Shown piece after piece: positions 1 to 8,586 of a stretch of DNA of 39,032 nt; the first letter of the stretch is position 1; every line of letters starts with the position of its first letter. The position numbers were made by a program, and so were the translations under genes. Below the pieces are notes generated by a model. That model saw only the letters and a program-made list of their open reading frames with translations. It ran no database searches and was not told the origin of the DNA. Where the stretch lies: the NCBI GenBank assembly GCA_019510195.1, contig JAEKKW010000024.1, positions 1-39,032 of the forward strand. Reading direction: 5' to 3'. Source of the stretch: Lysobacterales bacterium (GTDB lineage Bacteria > Pseudomonadota > Gammaproteobacteria > Xanthomonadales > Xanthomonadaceae).

Positions 1-1490
1 GCCTGCCCGATCGCGACTACTACCTGTCCAGCGACAAGGCGATGGCGGAAGTGCGCGGCAAGTACGAAACCTATATCGGCGCGCTGCTGAAACAAGCAGG
101 CATCGCCGATGCGGACGCCAAGGCCAAGCAGGTCATGGCGCTGGAAATGCAGATCGCCAAGGCGCAGGCGCCGCTCACCGACAGCCAGGACACCCACAAG
201 GCCAACAACCTGTGGGCGACCGCCGATTTCGCCAAGAAGGCGCCGGGCCTCGACTGGAGCACCTACTTCAAGGCGGCCGGCCTCGACGGCCAGCAGAACA
301 TCGATGCCTGGCAACCCGATGCCATCAGCAAACTCTCCGCACTGGTCGGCAGCCAGCCGATCGATGCCTGGAAAGCATGGCTGACCTTCCATGCCATCGA
401 CCGCAGCACCGCCTTCCTGCCCAAGACCATCGACGATCTCGCCTTCGCCTTCCACGGCACCGCGCTCAATGGCATTCCGCAGCAGCGTGAACGCTGGAAG
501 CGCGGCATCGCGGTGACCGACGGCCTGCTCGGCGACGCCATCGGCAAGCGCTATGCGGAGAAATATTTCCCGGCGTCCTCGAAGGAACAGATCACCCAGC
601 TGGTCAGCAACCTGCTGGCGGTGTTCCCGGAGCGCATCGACAAGCTCGACTGGATGAGCGCCGACACCAAGGCCAAGGCGAAAGCCAAGGTTGCGTCGAT
701 CAAGGTCGGCGTCGGCTATCCCGACAGCTGGCGCGATTATTCGCAGCTGGAAATCAAGGCCGATGATCCGCTGGGCAATGCCGAGCGCGCCGAACTCGCC
801 GAATACAGGCACCAGATCGCCAAGCTCGGCAAGGCGCCCGATCGCGGCGAATGGTGGATGACGCCACAGACGGTGAACGCGGTGAACCTGCCGCTGCAGA
901 ACGCGCTGAACTTCCCGGCCGCGATCCTCGAAGCGCCGTTCTTCGATCCCAAGGCCGATGCCGCCGCCAACTACGGTTCGATCGGCGCGGTGATCGGTCA
1001 CGAGATCAGCCACAGCTTCGACAACCTCGGCGCCGATTTCGATGCCGAAGGCCGCATGGCCAACTGGTGGACCCCGGCCGACCTCGCGCATTTCCAGGCT
1101 GCGGGCAAGAAGCTCTCCGCACAGTACGACGCCTACGAGGCACTGCCGGGCCTGCACGTGAAGGGCGAGCAGACATTGGGCGAGAACATCGCCGACCTCG
1201 CCGGCCTTGCGGTGGCCTATGACGCGTACCACAAGTCTCTCAACGGCAAGGAAGCACCGGTGATCGACGGCATGACCGGCGACCAGCGTTTCTTCCTCGC
1301 CTTCGCCCAGAGTTGGCGCACCAAGATCCGCGATGCCGCGCAACGCAACCGCATCGCCACCGACGTCCATGCGCCGGCGCGCTTCCGGGTGATGACGGTG
1401 CGCAACATCGACGCCTGGTACGGCCCGTTCAACGTCACCGCCGGCCAGAAGATGTATCTCGACCCGAAGGATCGCGTGCGGATCTGGTGA
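1..1490 (+). CDS. M13 family zinc metallopeptidase (neprilysin/PepO-like), 5' end missing
   Basis: The coding frame is already open at base 3 (reading LPDRDYYL...), so the true start lies upstream; about 495 C-terminal residues of a family usually near 680-700 are present. The zinc site HEISH is encoded at 999-1013 and the third ligand is the Glu of GENIADLAG at about 1182. The upstream stretch NAVNLPLQNALNFPAAIL and the extreme C-terminal RVRIW are also typical of M13 enzymes. Members are secreted or periplasmic oligopeptidases; the signal peptide cannot be seen here. The gene faces the M16 pair and ends 162 bases before it, with a GTAG-headed palindrome between. Family assignment is secure; the substrate is unknown. 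Confidence 0.95.
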   Translation, partial: LPDRDYYLSSDKAMAEVRGKYETYIGALLKQAGIADADAKAKQVMALEMQIAKAQAPLTDSQDTHKANNLWATADFAKKAPGLDWSTYFKAAGLDGQQNIDAWQPDAISKLSALVGSQPIDAWKAWLTFHAIDRSTAFLPKTIDDLAFAFHGTALNGIPQQRERWKRGIAVTDGLLGDAIGKRYAEKYFPASSKEQITQLVSNLLAVFPERIDKLDWMSADTKAKAKAKVASIKVGVGYPDSWRDYSQLEIKADDPLGNAERAELAEYRHQIAKLGKAPDRGEWWMTPQTVNAVNLPLQNALNFPAAILEAPFFDPKADAAANYGSIGAVIGHEISHSFDNLGADFDAEGRMANWWTPADLAHFQAAGKKLSAQYDAYEALPGLHVKGEQTLGENIADLAGLAVAYDAYHKSLNGKEAPVIDGMTGDQRFFLAFAQSWRTKIRDAAQRNRIATDVHAPARFRVMTVRNIDAWYGPFNVTAGQKMYLDPKDRVRIW

Positions 1491-1562
1491 TCCGCGTCAC
1501 CAGCACGCGCTGGTGGCGTGGGTGGTCAGCTGCAATGCGTGACACGCCGTGAATACATCCAT

Positions 1563-1595
1563 GTAGGCTCATACGCGGCATCCATGCCGCGTATG
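1563..1595. repeat. GTAG-headed palindrome, REP-like element or bidirectional terminator
   Basis: A perfect inverted repeat at 1570-1595 has 12-base arms (CATACGCGGCAT and ATGCCGCGTATG) separated by only CC, and is preceded by GTAG at 1563-1566. It lies between the convergent M13 and M16 genes. Xanthomonadales genomes (notably Stenotrophomonas) carry REP families with a GTAG head followed by a stem-loop, which this resembles. There is no T-tract, so a classic intrinsic terminator is less certain. The rest of 1491-1652 shows nothing recognisable. Confidence 0.5.
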
Positions 1596-1652
1596 GTCAC
1601 GCATCGGACTGACGCACCCACTTCCGCGCGCGTGTCCGCAGCTGCGTGGGAG

Positions 1653-3122
1653 TTATTTGCCGCGCAAATCGCCGCTGTCCAGATCGACCTTGTCGAACGG
1701 AATCGTCACCGCATCCGGGTGCGCCTTGCGCAGGGCATCGCCGAACTGGCTGGCATCGCCAACGACAACCATTGCCGCGTGCGCGGGATCGATGTTCGCC
1801 TTTGCATAGGCCTGGATCTGCGCCGGCGTTACTGCCTGCACGCGATCGACATAGCGGCCGACTTCGGCGAGATCGATGCCGTAGACCGCGAGCGCGCCGA
1901 CGGTGCCCGCCAGTCCCTGCGTGGTCTGCAGGCCACGGCCGTAACCGCCGACCAGCGTCGCCTTGCGCGCGGCCAGTTCGTCATCCGGAACCGCCGTGCT
2001 GCCGAGACGGGCGGCTTCGCCACGCATCAGGTCGACCACCTGCGGCGCCGACGGATTCTTGGTCTGCGCACCGGCGCTCCACAGCCCCGAACTGCGTCGC
2101 GGATCGAAACGGCTCGATGCGCCGTAGGACAGTCCGCGCTTGATGCGGATTTCCTGGTTCAACCGCGCCGAATACGAACCACCCAACACTGCATTGGCGA
2201 CTTCGCCGGTGTAATAGCCGGGATCGGCGCGATCGGGCGCGGGGCTCGCCAGCGCGACACCGGCCTGTCCGGCGCCGTGCTGGTCGATCACCAGCAGCGT
2301 CGGCAATTTCGTTGCCGCACGACCTGCCGGTGCGCTCGCCAGCGCCTGTGCCGGTTTCGCCCAGCCCGCGAATGCGGCTTGCGCCAGTTGCAGGGCCTGT
2401 TGCGGCGTGATGTCGCCGGCCAGCACCAGGATGGTGTTGTCGGGACGATACAGTTGCGCGTGCATCGCGACGACATCATCGCGACTGATGCGCGCCAGCG
2501 ACGCCGGCGTGCCCGTGCGCGAATGCCCGTAGGCACCGGCGCCGAAGACCAGTCGCGCACCGGCGAGACTCGCCATCGAGCTCGGACGACTCAGGCGCTG
2601 GCGCAGGTCATCGAGCGCCTGTGTGCGCGCGCGATCGAGTTCGTCCTGCGCGAGTGTCGGTTTCTCCGCCACGTCGGCGAGCAGCGACAACGCCGCGGCC
2701 AATTTCGGTGTCGTCACCGTCATGCCGACGCCCGCCATGTCCCAACCGGCGCTGCTGTCGAGTGACCCACCCAGTGCATCGGCGGCTTCGGCGAGTTCGC
2801 TGGCGCTGCGCCCGGCCGCGCCCTTGGTCAGCAAGGTCGCGGTGAGATCGGCGAGCCCGGACTTGTCCGCCGGATCCATCTCGCCACCGCGGCGCAACAG
2901 CAATTGCGCGGTCACCAGCGGCAGGCCCGGGCGCGCGACGGAAATCACTTCCATGCCGTTCGCCAGCACCTGGCGCACCGGCGTCGGGATCTGCAACTTC
3001 GGTGCCGGACCGGGCGCCGGAGGCGTCGTCGGGAATTGCGCGGCATTCGTTGCGGTGGTGGCGGCAAACAACGCGCAGGCGAGCGCCGAAATTCGCAGTG
3101 GTTTCAGGGCATGGACAGTCAT
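1653..3122 (-). CDS. M16 peptidase-like protein lacking the zinc motif
   Basis: A 489-residue protein with a hydrophobic N-terminal signal (about residues 8-28, ending in ATNAAQ), followed by a Pro-rich linker and a two-lobed M16 fold. Where active members have HxxEH after the GGxxDP segment, this protein reads GLADLTATLL, so the zinc-binding histidines are absent. It keeps the C-terminal lobe segment RGLSYGASSRFDP, which matches the Arg/Tyr substrate-binding region of non-catalytic M16 subunits. Its start overlaps the stop of the upstream catalytic partner by 4 bases (ATGA at 3119-3122), so the two are probably translated together and form a periplasmic heterodimer. That pairing is inferred from the family pattern. 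Ends with TAA. Confidence 0.9.
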   Translation of the reverse strand: MTVHALKPLRISALACALFAATTATNAAQFPTTPPAPGPAPKLQIPTPVRQVLANGMEVISVARPGLPLVTAQLLLRRGGEMDPADKSGLADLTATLLTKGAAGRSASELAEAADALGGSLDSSAGWDMAGVGMTVTTPKLAAALSLLADVAEKPTLAQDELDRARTQALDDLRQRLSRPSSMASLAGARLVFGAGAYGHSRTGTPASLARISRDDVVAMHAQLYRPDNTILVLAGDITPQQALQLAQAAFAGWAKPAQALASAPAGRAATKLPTLLVIDQHGAGQAGVALASPAPDRADPGYYTGEVANAVLGGSYSARLNQEIRIKRGLSYGASSRFDPRRSSGLWSAGAQTKNPSAPQVVDLMRGEAARLGSTAVPDDELAARKATLVGGYGRGLQTTQGLAGTVGALAVYGIDLAEVGRYVDRVQAVTPAQIQAYAKANIDPAHAAMVVVGDASQFGDALRKAHPDAVTIPFDKVDLDSGDLRGK

Positions 3123-4471
3123 GGCGTGGCTCCCTTGCCCGCGGCCTTGGCCGGCTGGTAATCGATGGTGACGCGATGGGCGTCGAGGACGTAGCGCTTC
3201 AGCACGCGCTGCACGTCGGCGGTGGTGACCGCCTGCAACGCGGCGAGATCGCTGTTGGCGCGCGCGGCGTCACCTTCCTGCAGCACCGCACTACCGAGCG
3301 CGAAGGCCTTGCCTTCCGCGGTCTGGCGCTGGACCAGCTCGCTGGTCAGCAACTGCGTCTTGACCTTGTCGAGTTCGGCGGCGGGAATCGGATCGCTGGC
3401 GAGCTTGCGCACTTCATCCAGCAGCATCTTCTCGGCTTCGGCGGTCTGGTGGCCGCTGGCCATCACCGCGATCAGCGTGAACAGTCCCGGGCCCACGCGT
3501 GAATCGACCTGGGCGTCGGCGCTTTGCGCGACCTGCGCGCGATACACCAGCGACTGGTTGAGGCGCGACGATTCGCCGTGCGACAGCAACGCCGCGGCGA
3601 CCTGCAACGGCACGATGTCGGCATCGGCGGCGGGCGGGATCAGCCAGGTCATCGCCACCGCGGGCAGCGGTGCGGTTTCACTGGTCAGGGTCTGGCGCGT
3701 ATCGGCGGCGCGCGCCGGTTCGATCGCGGCAACTTTCGGAATCACGGCAGATGGCTTGGCGATGCCGCTGAAGTATTCGTTGACCCAACCGTCCAGCTGC
3801 TTCTGGTTGAAGTCGCCGGCGACGATCAGGGTCACGTTGTCGGGGCGATAAAAGGTGTCGTGGAAGGCGACGACATCGGCGAGCGTCGCCGCCTGCAGTT
3901 CCTCGATGTTGCCGATGGTCGGGCGCTTGTAGGGATGCACCTTGTACGACGCCGGATCAAGCGCGTTGTAGAGCTTGCCGTAGGGATTGGCGAGCACGCT
4001 CTGGCGATATTCCTCCTGCACCACCGCGCGTTCCGACTTGAAGTTGGCGTCGTCGACGTTGAGGTTGGACAGGCGTTCCGCCTCCGCCCACAGCAGGCGC
4101 TGCAGGTGGTTGGACGGCACCATCTCGTAATAGTTGGTGATGTCGCTGCCGGTGCTGGCGTTGTTGTAGCCGCCGACATCCTCGGTCATGCGATCCATCT
4201 GTTCCGGCTTCATGTTCTTCGTGCTCTTGAACATGATGTGTTCGAACAGATGGGCGAAACCGGAGCGGCTCTGGGGATCATCCTTCGAACCAACGTGGTA
4301 CCACATCTGCACGGTCACGGTCGGGCTGGAATGATCCTCGACCGACAGCACCTGCAGGCCGTTGGGCAGGGTGCGTTGCTGGTACTGGATCGGCGGAACG
4401 TTCAAGGTTTGCGCCACCAATGCCGTCGGCAACAGGCAGGCGAGCAGGGTGAATCGGGTTCGCAGGCGCAT
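3119..4471 (-). CDS. M16 family zinc metallopeptidase, catalytic subunit
   Basis: A 450-residue pitrilysin-family peptidase. A signal peptide covers about residues 1-20 (MRLRTRF then LLACLLPTALVAQ). The inverted zinc motif HLFEH is at residues 74-78, and the distal glutamate is in ERAVVQEE at about residue 154, the 76-residue spacing expected for M16. It is likely a periplasmic peptidase that degrades unfolded or oligopeptide substrates. The downstream gene overlaps by 4 bases and supplies a zinc-less partner. The 81 bases upstream (4472-4552), before the stop of the esterase gene, hold no clear promoter. The substrate is unknown. Confidence 0.95.
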   Translation of the reverse strand: MRLRTRFTLLACLLPTALVAQTLNVPPIQYQQRTLPNGLQVLSVEDHSSPTVTVQMWYHVGSKDDPQSRSGFAHLFEHIMFKSTKNMKPEQMDRMTEDVGGYNNASTGSDITNYYEMVPSNHLQRLLWAEAERLSNLNVDDANFKSERAVVQEEYRQSVLANPYGKLYNALDPASYKVHPYKRPTIGNIEELQAATLADVVAFHDTFYRPDNVTLIVAGDFNQKQLDGWVNEYFSGIAKPSAVIPKVAAIEPARAADTRQTLTSETAPLPAVAMTWLIPPAADADIVPLQVAAALLSHGESSRLNQSLVYRAQVAQSADAQVDSRVGPGLFTLIAVMASGHQTAEAEKMLLDEVRKLASDPIPAAELDKVKTQLLTSELVQRQTAEGKAFALGSAVLQEGDAARANSDLAALQAVTTADVQRVLKRYVLDAHRVTIDYQPAKAAGKGATP

Positions 4472-4552
4472 CGGAGTCCCGGTGGGTTCGGAGTCGTTCC
4501 CGAACCTAATCCGCCGGCGCCGCGAAGTCCACTGCCAGAAGTCAGAACGGCG

Positions 4553-5386
4553 TCAGCGCGACGGCAATCCGTCGATGAAGGCATCGACCGCGGCGGTATA
4601 GGCACCGGGCTGGCCGAGATCCGCATTGATCTCGCCATGCGTACGCGCCTGCGGCAGCACATCCGCGCGCACATGCAGGCGCCGTGCCGCATCCGCGAAC
4701 GACTGCGCGGCGGGACAGGAATCATGGCGTTCGCTGGAACAGACCAGCAGCATCGGCGGCGCCTTGGCGGTCAACTGCTGCAACGGCGACAGCACGCGCC
4801 AGGTGGCGGGATCGCGGCCAAAGGCATCGTCGTACAACGGAAGGTGGCGGCGCTGCATGATCGTGGGCACGTCGAGCGCCGCCGAATCCAGCGACACCGT
4901 CGCCCGCCACGGTTGCACGCCGGCGGCCAGCGACGGATTTGCCGACAGCAACGCGACCAGATGCGCGCCGGCGGAGTGACCCATCAGCACCAGGTTGGCG
5001 GGATCGCCGCCCCATTCGCGTGCGTGGTGTTGCACGTAGGCCAGTGCGGCGGCGACATCCTGCGCCTGCTGTGCAACGCCGGCCTGCGGCAGCATGCGGT
5101 AATCGATCGACACGAAGACATCGCCACGCGCGCTCCAGTGCGCGAGCTTGTTGTCGACCACGCGACCCATCGCCTTGTCGCCGATGCGCCAACCGCCACC
5201 GTGCACCATCACGATGATGCGTCCGTTCGCATGGGGCGGAAGATAGACGTCGAGCCTTTGCGCCGGATCGGGCCCGTAGGCGAGATCGGGCAGGCGGCGC
5301 GCGCCGCCGTTCTGCGCGGCGACCGCGATGGCCGCGCTTGCCAGGAGCAGTGCGACGACGATGGACAGTGGACGAAACACGCGCAT
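4553..5386 (-). CDS. Secreted alpha/beta-hydrolase esterase (HGGGW / GHSAG type)
   Basis: A 277-residue protein with an N-terminal signal or anchor (residues 5-24). It carries the oxyanion motif HGGGW (62-66), nucleophile elbow GHSAG with Ser138, a probable Asp222 and catalytic His250 in RTHGEI. This is the hormone-sensitive-lipase/carboxylesterase layout. The start ATG is preceded on its strand by GGAG with an 8-base spacer, which supports this start. It lies 59 bases downstream of the EF-hand gene on the same strand and could be the last gene of the desaturase/EF-hand unit. The substrate (a carboxylic ester) is inferred only from family. Confidence 0.88.
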   Translation of the reverse strand: MRVFRPLSIVVALLLASAAIAVAAQNGGARRLPDLAYGPDPAQRLDVYLPPHANGRIIVMVHGGGWRIGDKAMGRVVDNKLAHWSARGDVFVSIDYRMLPQAGVAQQAQDVAAALAYVQHHAREWGGDPANLVLMGHSAGAHLVALLSANPSLAAGVQPWRATVSLDSAALDVPTIMQRRHLPLYDDAFGRDPATWRVLSPLQQLTAKAPPMLLVCSSERHDSCPAAQSFADAARRLHVRADVLPQARTHGEINADLGQPGAYTAAVDAFIDGLPSR

Positions 5387-5445
5387 TGCAGGATCTCCGG
5401 AACGGCGGTCTTCCGGGGAACGCGCCGGTGATGCACGAGTTGACT

Positions 5446-5796
5446 TCAGCGTGGCGGCGAAGCCAGCTCCCTGGCGTCCAGCGCACCGTCGTGGTTGCGA
5501 TCGAGCTTGCGGAACTGGTCGGCGAGCTGGGCACGATATTGCTCGCGGGTGATCGTCCTGCCGCGGCCGCCGGGCTGTTCGTTGGCCGTCAGCACGCCGT
5601 CATGATCGCGATCCATGCGGTCGAAGCCGTAGCACAGCCAGTCCTGGTATTCGGACAGTTGCACCTTGCCGTCGTGGTTGGCGTCCATCAGGCGCAGGTA
5701 ATCGCCCGCATTGCGCACCTGTGCCAGCGCGGACAGCGGCAGGACGCCCGGCATCAAGAACGCCGCCGCGATCCACGCCGCGCAGCTTTTCGTCAC
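5446..5796 (-). CDS. Small secreted EF-hand calcium-binding protein
   Basis: About 116 residues from a GTG start: a signal peptide ([19 protein letters not shown]..., cleavage near SALAQ), then three EF-hand loops DANHDGKVQLSE, DRDHDGVLTANE and DRNHDGALDARE, each with Asp at positions 1, 3 and 5 and Glu at 12. The GTG start was chosen because it overlaps the desaturase stop by 4 bases (GTGA at 5793-5796) and sits directly before the signal peptide; reading further upstream gives only desaturase-antiphase sequence. It probably binds calcium outside the cytoplasm. Why it is coupled to a desaturase is not evident. Confidence 0.85.
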   Translation of the reverse strand: MTKSCAAWIAAAFLMPGVLPLSALAQVRNAGDYLRLMDANHDGKVQLSEYQDWLCYGFDRMDRDHDGVLTANEQPGGRGRTITREQYRAQLADQFRKLDRNHDGALDARELASPPR

Positions 5797-7031
5797 GCCG
5801 GCATTGCCGCCTGCGATCCGCGCAGCGCGTAGCCGCGCAAACGTCCGGCGAACGCCTGCAGCGAACGACTGCCGCTTGCTTCGGCTTCGCTGCACCAGGC
5901 CTGCAGGCGCGCCAGCGTTTCCGCCGCGTTCTGCCCGCGCGCTTCCAGCACCGCGGCAAGTTGCGCGCGCTTCTCGATCAGCGTGCGGATGCGTGGCGAT
6001 TCGGCCACCCATTGTTCCAGCTGCGCGCGCGCATCCGGTGTCAGCCAGCGCCCGTCATCGGCCAGGCCGTGTCGCAGCTTGCGCGGCAACAGGCGACGCA
6101 ACTTGGTGCCGCGCGCAGCGGCCTCTTCCTGCAACGCCGGCTTGACGACGTGGCGGTGGAAATCGGTCATCGCCTGGAAGCGATGCGCCAGCAGTGCCTT
6201 CAGCGTGTCCATGTCGGGGACGCGGATGTTGGGCCGGATGTTGAGCGACGGCGCGACACGCAACACTTTCGCCAGACGCACGGACTGGAACATGCGGATC
6301 GCCGCCCAGCCGATGTCGAACTCCCAACGACGCAGCGCGAACTTGGCCGAGCTCGGGAAGGCGTGATGGTTGTTGTGCAGCTCCTCGCCGCCGACCCACA
6401 CCCCCCACGGCGACAGGTTGGTCGCGGTGTCGTGGGTCTGGAAGTTGCGATAGCCCCACCAATGGCCGAGGCCGTTGATCACGCCGGCCGCCCAGAACGG
6501 GATCCACGCCATCTGGATCGCCCAAACCGCCACGCCCTTGGCGCCGAACAGGAACGCCAGCACGAACAACAACACGACCACGCCGGACGTGGGCCAACGC
6601 GTATAGAGCACGCGTTCGATCCAGTCGTCCGGGCAGCCCTTGCCGTACTGGTCGATCGAGGCGCGATCGGCGCGCGCTTCGCGATACAGCTCGACACCGT
6701 TCCAGAACACCTTGCCGATGCCCTTGAACATCGGGCTGTGCGGATCCTCTTCGGTCTCGCACTTGGCGTGGTGCTTGCGATGGATCGCCGCCCACTCGCG
6801 CGCGATCATCGCGGTCGTCAGCCACGACCAGAAGCGGAAGACGTGGGCGATGGCGGGATGGAAATCCACGCCGCGATGCGCCAGCGAACGATGCAGGTAC
6901 AGCGTCACCGAGAAGATGGTGAGCTGGGTGGCGAGCAACAGGTACAGGGCGATGGCGCCCCAGCCGGCTCCGATGAAGCCGCTGGCGATGAAATCGAGCA
7001 TCTGGGAAAACGCGTGGGGGACGAATCCCAA
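5793..7031 (-). CDS. Membrane fatty-acid desaturase (acyl-CoA/delta-9 type)
   Basis: The three histidine boxes of membrane di-iron desaturases are present: HRSLAH, HRKHH and, further on, EELHNNHH, with hydrophobic helices before and between them (for example [17 protein letters not shown]). The enzyme introduces a double bond into membrane-bound acyl chains and needs an electron donor not encoded here. The start is uncertain. TTG at 7031 has a GGAGG site 8 bases upstream and is listed; GTG at 7046 and ATG at 7001 are in the same frame, and homology begins clearly only near the ATG. The C-terminal roughly 120 residues after the last box are long and Arg/Ala-rich. The EF-hand gene is translationally coupled downstream. 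Divergent from mutM. Confidence 0.92.
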   Translation of the reverse strand: MGFVPHAFSQMLDFIASGFIGAGWGAIALYLLLATQLTIFSVTLYLHRSLAHRGVDFHPAIAHVFRFWSWLTTAMIAREWAAIHRKHHAKCETEEDPHSPMFKGIGKVFWNGVELYREARADRASIDQYGKGCPDDWIERVLYTRWPTSGVVVLLFVLAFLFGAKGVAVWAIQMAWIPFWAAGVINGLGHWWGYRNFQTHDTATNLSPWGVWVGGEELHNNHHAFPSSAKFALRRWEFDIGWAAIRMFQSVRLAKVLRVAPSLNIRPNIRVPDMDTLKALLAHRFQAMTDFHRHVVKPALQEEAAARGTKLRRLLPRKLRHGLADDGRWLTPDARAQLEQWVAESPRIRTLIEKRAQLAAVLEARGQNAAETLARLQAWCSEAEASGSRSLQAFAGRLRGYALRGSQAAMPA

Positions 7032-7039
7032 TATTGAGG

Positions 7040-7044
7040 CCTCC
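7040..7044 (-). promoter_or_regulatory. Shine-Dalgarno GGAGG favouring a TTG start for the desaturase
   Basis: On the minus strand GGAGG is followed after 8 bases by an in-frame TTG at 7031-7029. The other candidate starts (GTG at 7046, ATG at 7001) have no comparable site at the right distance. This is a sequence-based preference, not proof. Confidence 0.45.
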
Positions 7045-7113
7045 ACGCCCAGCCGTCACCACCCTGCGCAGGCGTATTCAGGCAAGCCGGACGCAGGTCG
7101 CACAATGAACGCC

Positions 7114-7941
7114 ATGCCTGAACTGCCCGAAGTCGAAACCACCCGGCGCGGCCTGCTGCCGCACGTCGCCGGCCGCCGCGTGCGCAAAGTGGTGCTGCGC
7201 CGGCCCGACCTGCGCCTGCCGATTCCGCCGGAACTGCCGAAACTGCTGCGCGGGCAGGAAATCCTTGGCATCACCCGTCGCGCCAAATACCTGCTGATGG
7301 ACAGCGACCGCGGCAGTGCGCTGTGGCATCTCGGCATGTCGGGCAGCCTGCGCGTGTTGCCCGCCGGCACGCCGTTGCGCGCGCACGACCACGTCGATGT
7401 CGAGCTCGAAGGTATCGATGGCAAGCCGGGCCACGTCCTGCGCTTCAACGATCCGCGCCGTTTCGGGCTGCTGCTGTGGCAACCGGCGGGCACCGTGCAT
7501 CCGTTGCTGCAGTCGCTGGGACCGGAACCATTGTCCGGCGATTTCGACGGCGACCACCTGTTCCGGCTCAGCCGCGGCCGCAGCGCGCCGGTGAAGGCCT
7601 TCCTGATGGACCAGTCGGTGGTGGTCGGCGTCGGCAACATCTACGCCGCCGAGGCATTGTTCGCCGCCGGCATCGCGCCGACGCGCGAGGCGGGAAAGGT
7701 CTCGCTCGATCGCTATCGCAAGCTGGCCGACGCGGTGCGCGTGATCCTCGCGCATGCGATCGAGCGTGGCGGCACGACCTTGCGCGATTTCATCAGCCCC
7801 GATGGCCTGCCCGGTTATTTCGAACAGGAGCTGCAGGTCTATGGCCGCGGCGGCGAACCGTGCCGGGTGTGCGGTCGACGACTGCGCGAAGAACGGATCG
7901 GCCAGCGCGCCAGCGTGTGGTGTTCGCATTGCCAGAAATAG
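7114..7941 (+). CDS. mutM: Formamidopyrimidine-DNA glycosylase
   Basis: A 275-residue Fpg/MutM. The mature N-terminus [13 protein letters not shown] supplies the catalytic Pro (after Met removal) and Glu; the beta-elimination Lys is in RRAKYLL at residue 58. The C-terminus carries the four-Cys zinc finger CRVCG...CSHCQK. It excises 8-oxoguanine and formamidopyrimidines and nicks the strand. The ATG at 7114 was chosen over the ATG at 7105 because the second residue must be the catalytic proline. It is divergent from the desaturase; the intergenic stretch is only about 80 bases. Confidence 0.97.
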   Translation: MPELPEVETTRRGLLPHVAGRRVRKVVLRRPDLRLPIPPELPKLLRGQEILGITRRAKYLLMDSDRGSALWHLGMSGSLRVLPAGTPLRAHDHVDVELEGIDGKPGHVLRFNDPRRFGLLLWQPAGTVHPLLQSLGPEPLSGDFDGDHLFRLSRGRSAPVKAFLMDQSVVVGVGNIYAAEALFAAGIAPTREAGKVSLDRYRKLADAVRVILAHAIERGGTTLRDFISPDGLPGYFEQELQVYGRGGEPCRVCGRRLREERIGQRASVWCSHCQK

Positions 7942-8003
7942 CCGTCGGCACGCGGTTCATTCCACCCCGCTATGCTGGACGCCTGCATCAGGATGTCGCG
8001 CCC

Positions 8004-8582
8004 GTGCCCGATCCCAACGCCCACGACGGCATCACCCGCTGGCTGGATGAAGCCCGTGGCGGCGATCGCGCGGCGCTGGATCGCGTGCTGCAGTCGCTCT
8101 ACGCCGAACTGCACGCCATGGCGCAGCGACAACTGCGCCAACCCGCCGACGACGAGACGCTCGATCCCACCGCGCTGGTCCACGAGGCCTACCTCAAGCT
8201 GGTCGGGCAGCAGGCCGATTTCGCCGATCGCGCCGGATTCTTCGCCTATGCCGCCTCGGCCATGCGCAGCGTGGTGGTCGATCACGCGCGCAGCCGACTC
8301 GCGCTGAAACGCGGTGGCGGCGATGCCGTGCAGCGCATCGCCGAACTGCCACAGATCGCCGACGAGGGATTGCGCCTCGACGAAGACCTGCTGTCGCTCG
8401 ATGCCGCGCTGACGCAACTCGCCGCGCTCGACGAGCGCCTCGCGCAAGTGGTGGAACTGCGCTATTTCGCCGGCCTGTCGGAAACGCAGATCGCCGAACT
8501 CACCGAACGCTCCGAACGCAGCGTGCGCCGCGACTGGCAGAAGGCGCGGATGTTCCTGCTGGACATGCTGCAGGGCCGCTGA
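8004..8582 (+). CDS. ECF-type RNA polymerase sigma factor of the kinase-linked group
   Basis: About 192 residues from a GTG start with AGGA upstream. The sigma2 region reads ETLDPTALVHEAYLKL, then SAMRSVVVDHARSR; sigma4 is in the C-terminal third (LRYFAGLSETQIAELTERSERSVRRDW). This is the Sigma70_ECF family often found beside Ser/Thr kinases. The usual acidic DxED core-binding motif is replaced by DPTA with Thr56, which in related sigma factors (EcfP of Vibrio, EcfK of Xanthomonas citri) is linked to activation by a partner kinase. No anti-sigma factor is next to it. It ends 4 bases before the kinase start. The target promoters are unknown. Confidence 0.9.
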   Translation: MPDPNAHDGITRWLDEARGGDRAALDRVLQSLYAELHAMAQRQLRQPADDETLDPTALVHEAYLKLVGQQADFADRAGFFAYAASAMRSVVVDHARSRLALKRGGGDAVQRIAELPQIADEGLRLDEDLLSLDAALTQLAALDERLAQVVELRYFAGLSETQIAELTERSERSVRRDWQKARMFLLDMLQGR

Positions 8583-8586
8583 GCGC

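Noticed and set aside
3524-5431. Open frame of 635 codons opposite the M16 and esterase genes
   Set aside because: Spans two well-supported genes and the gap between them, with no domain.
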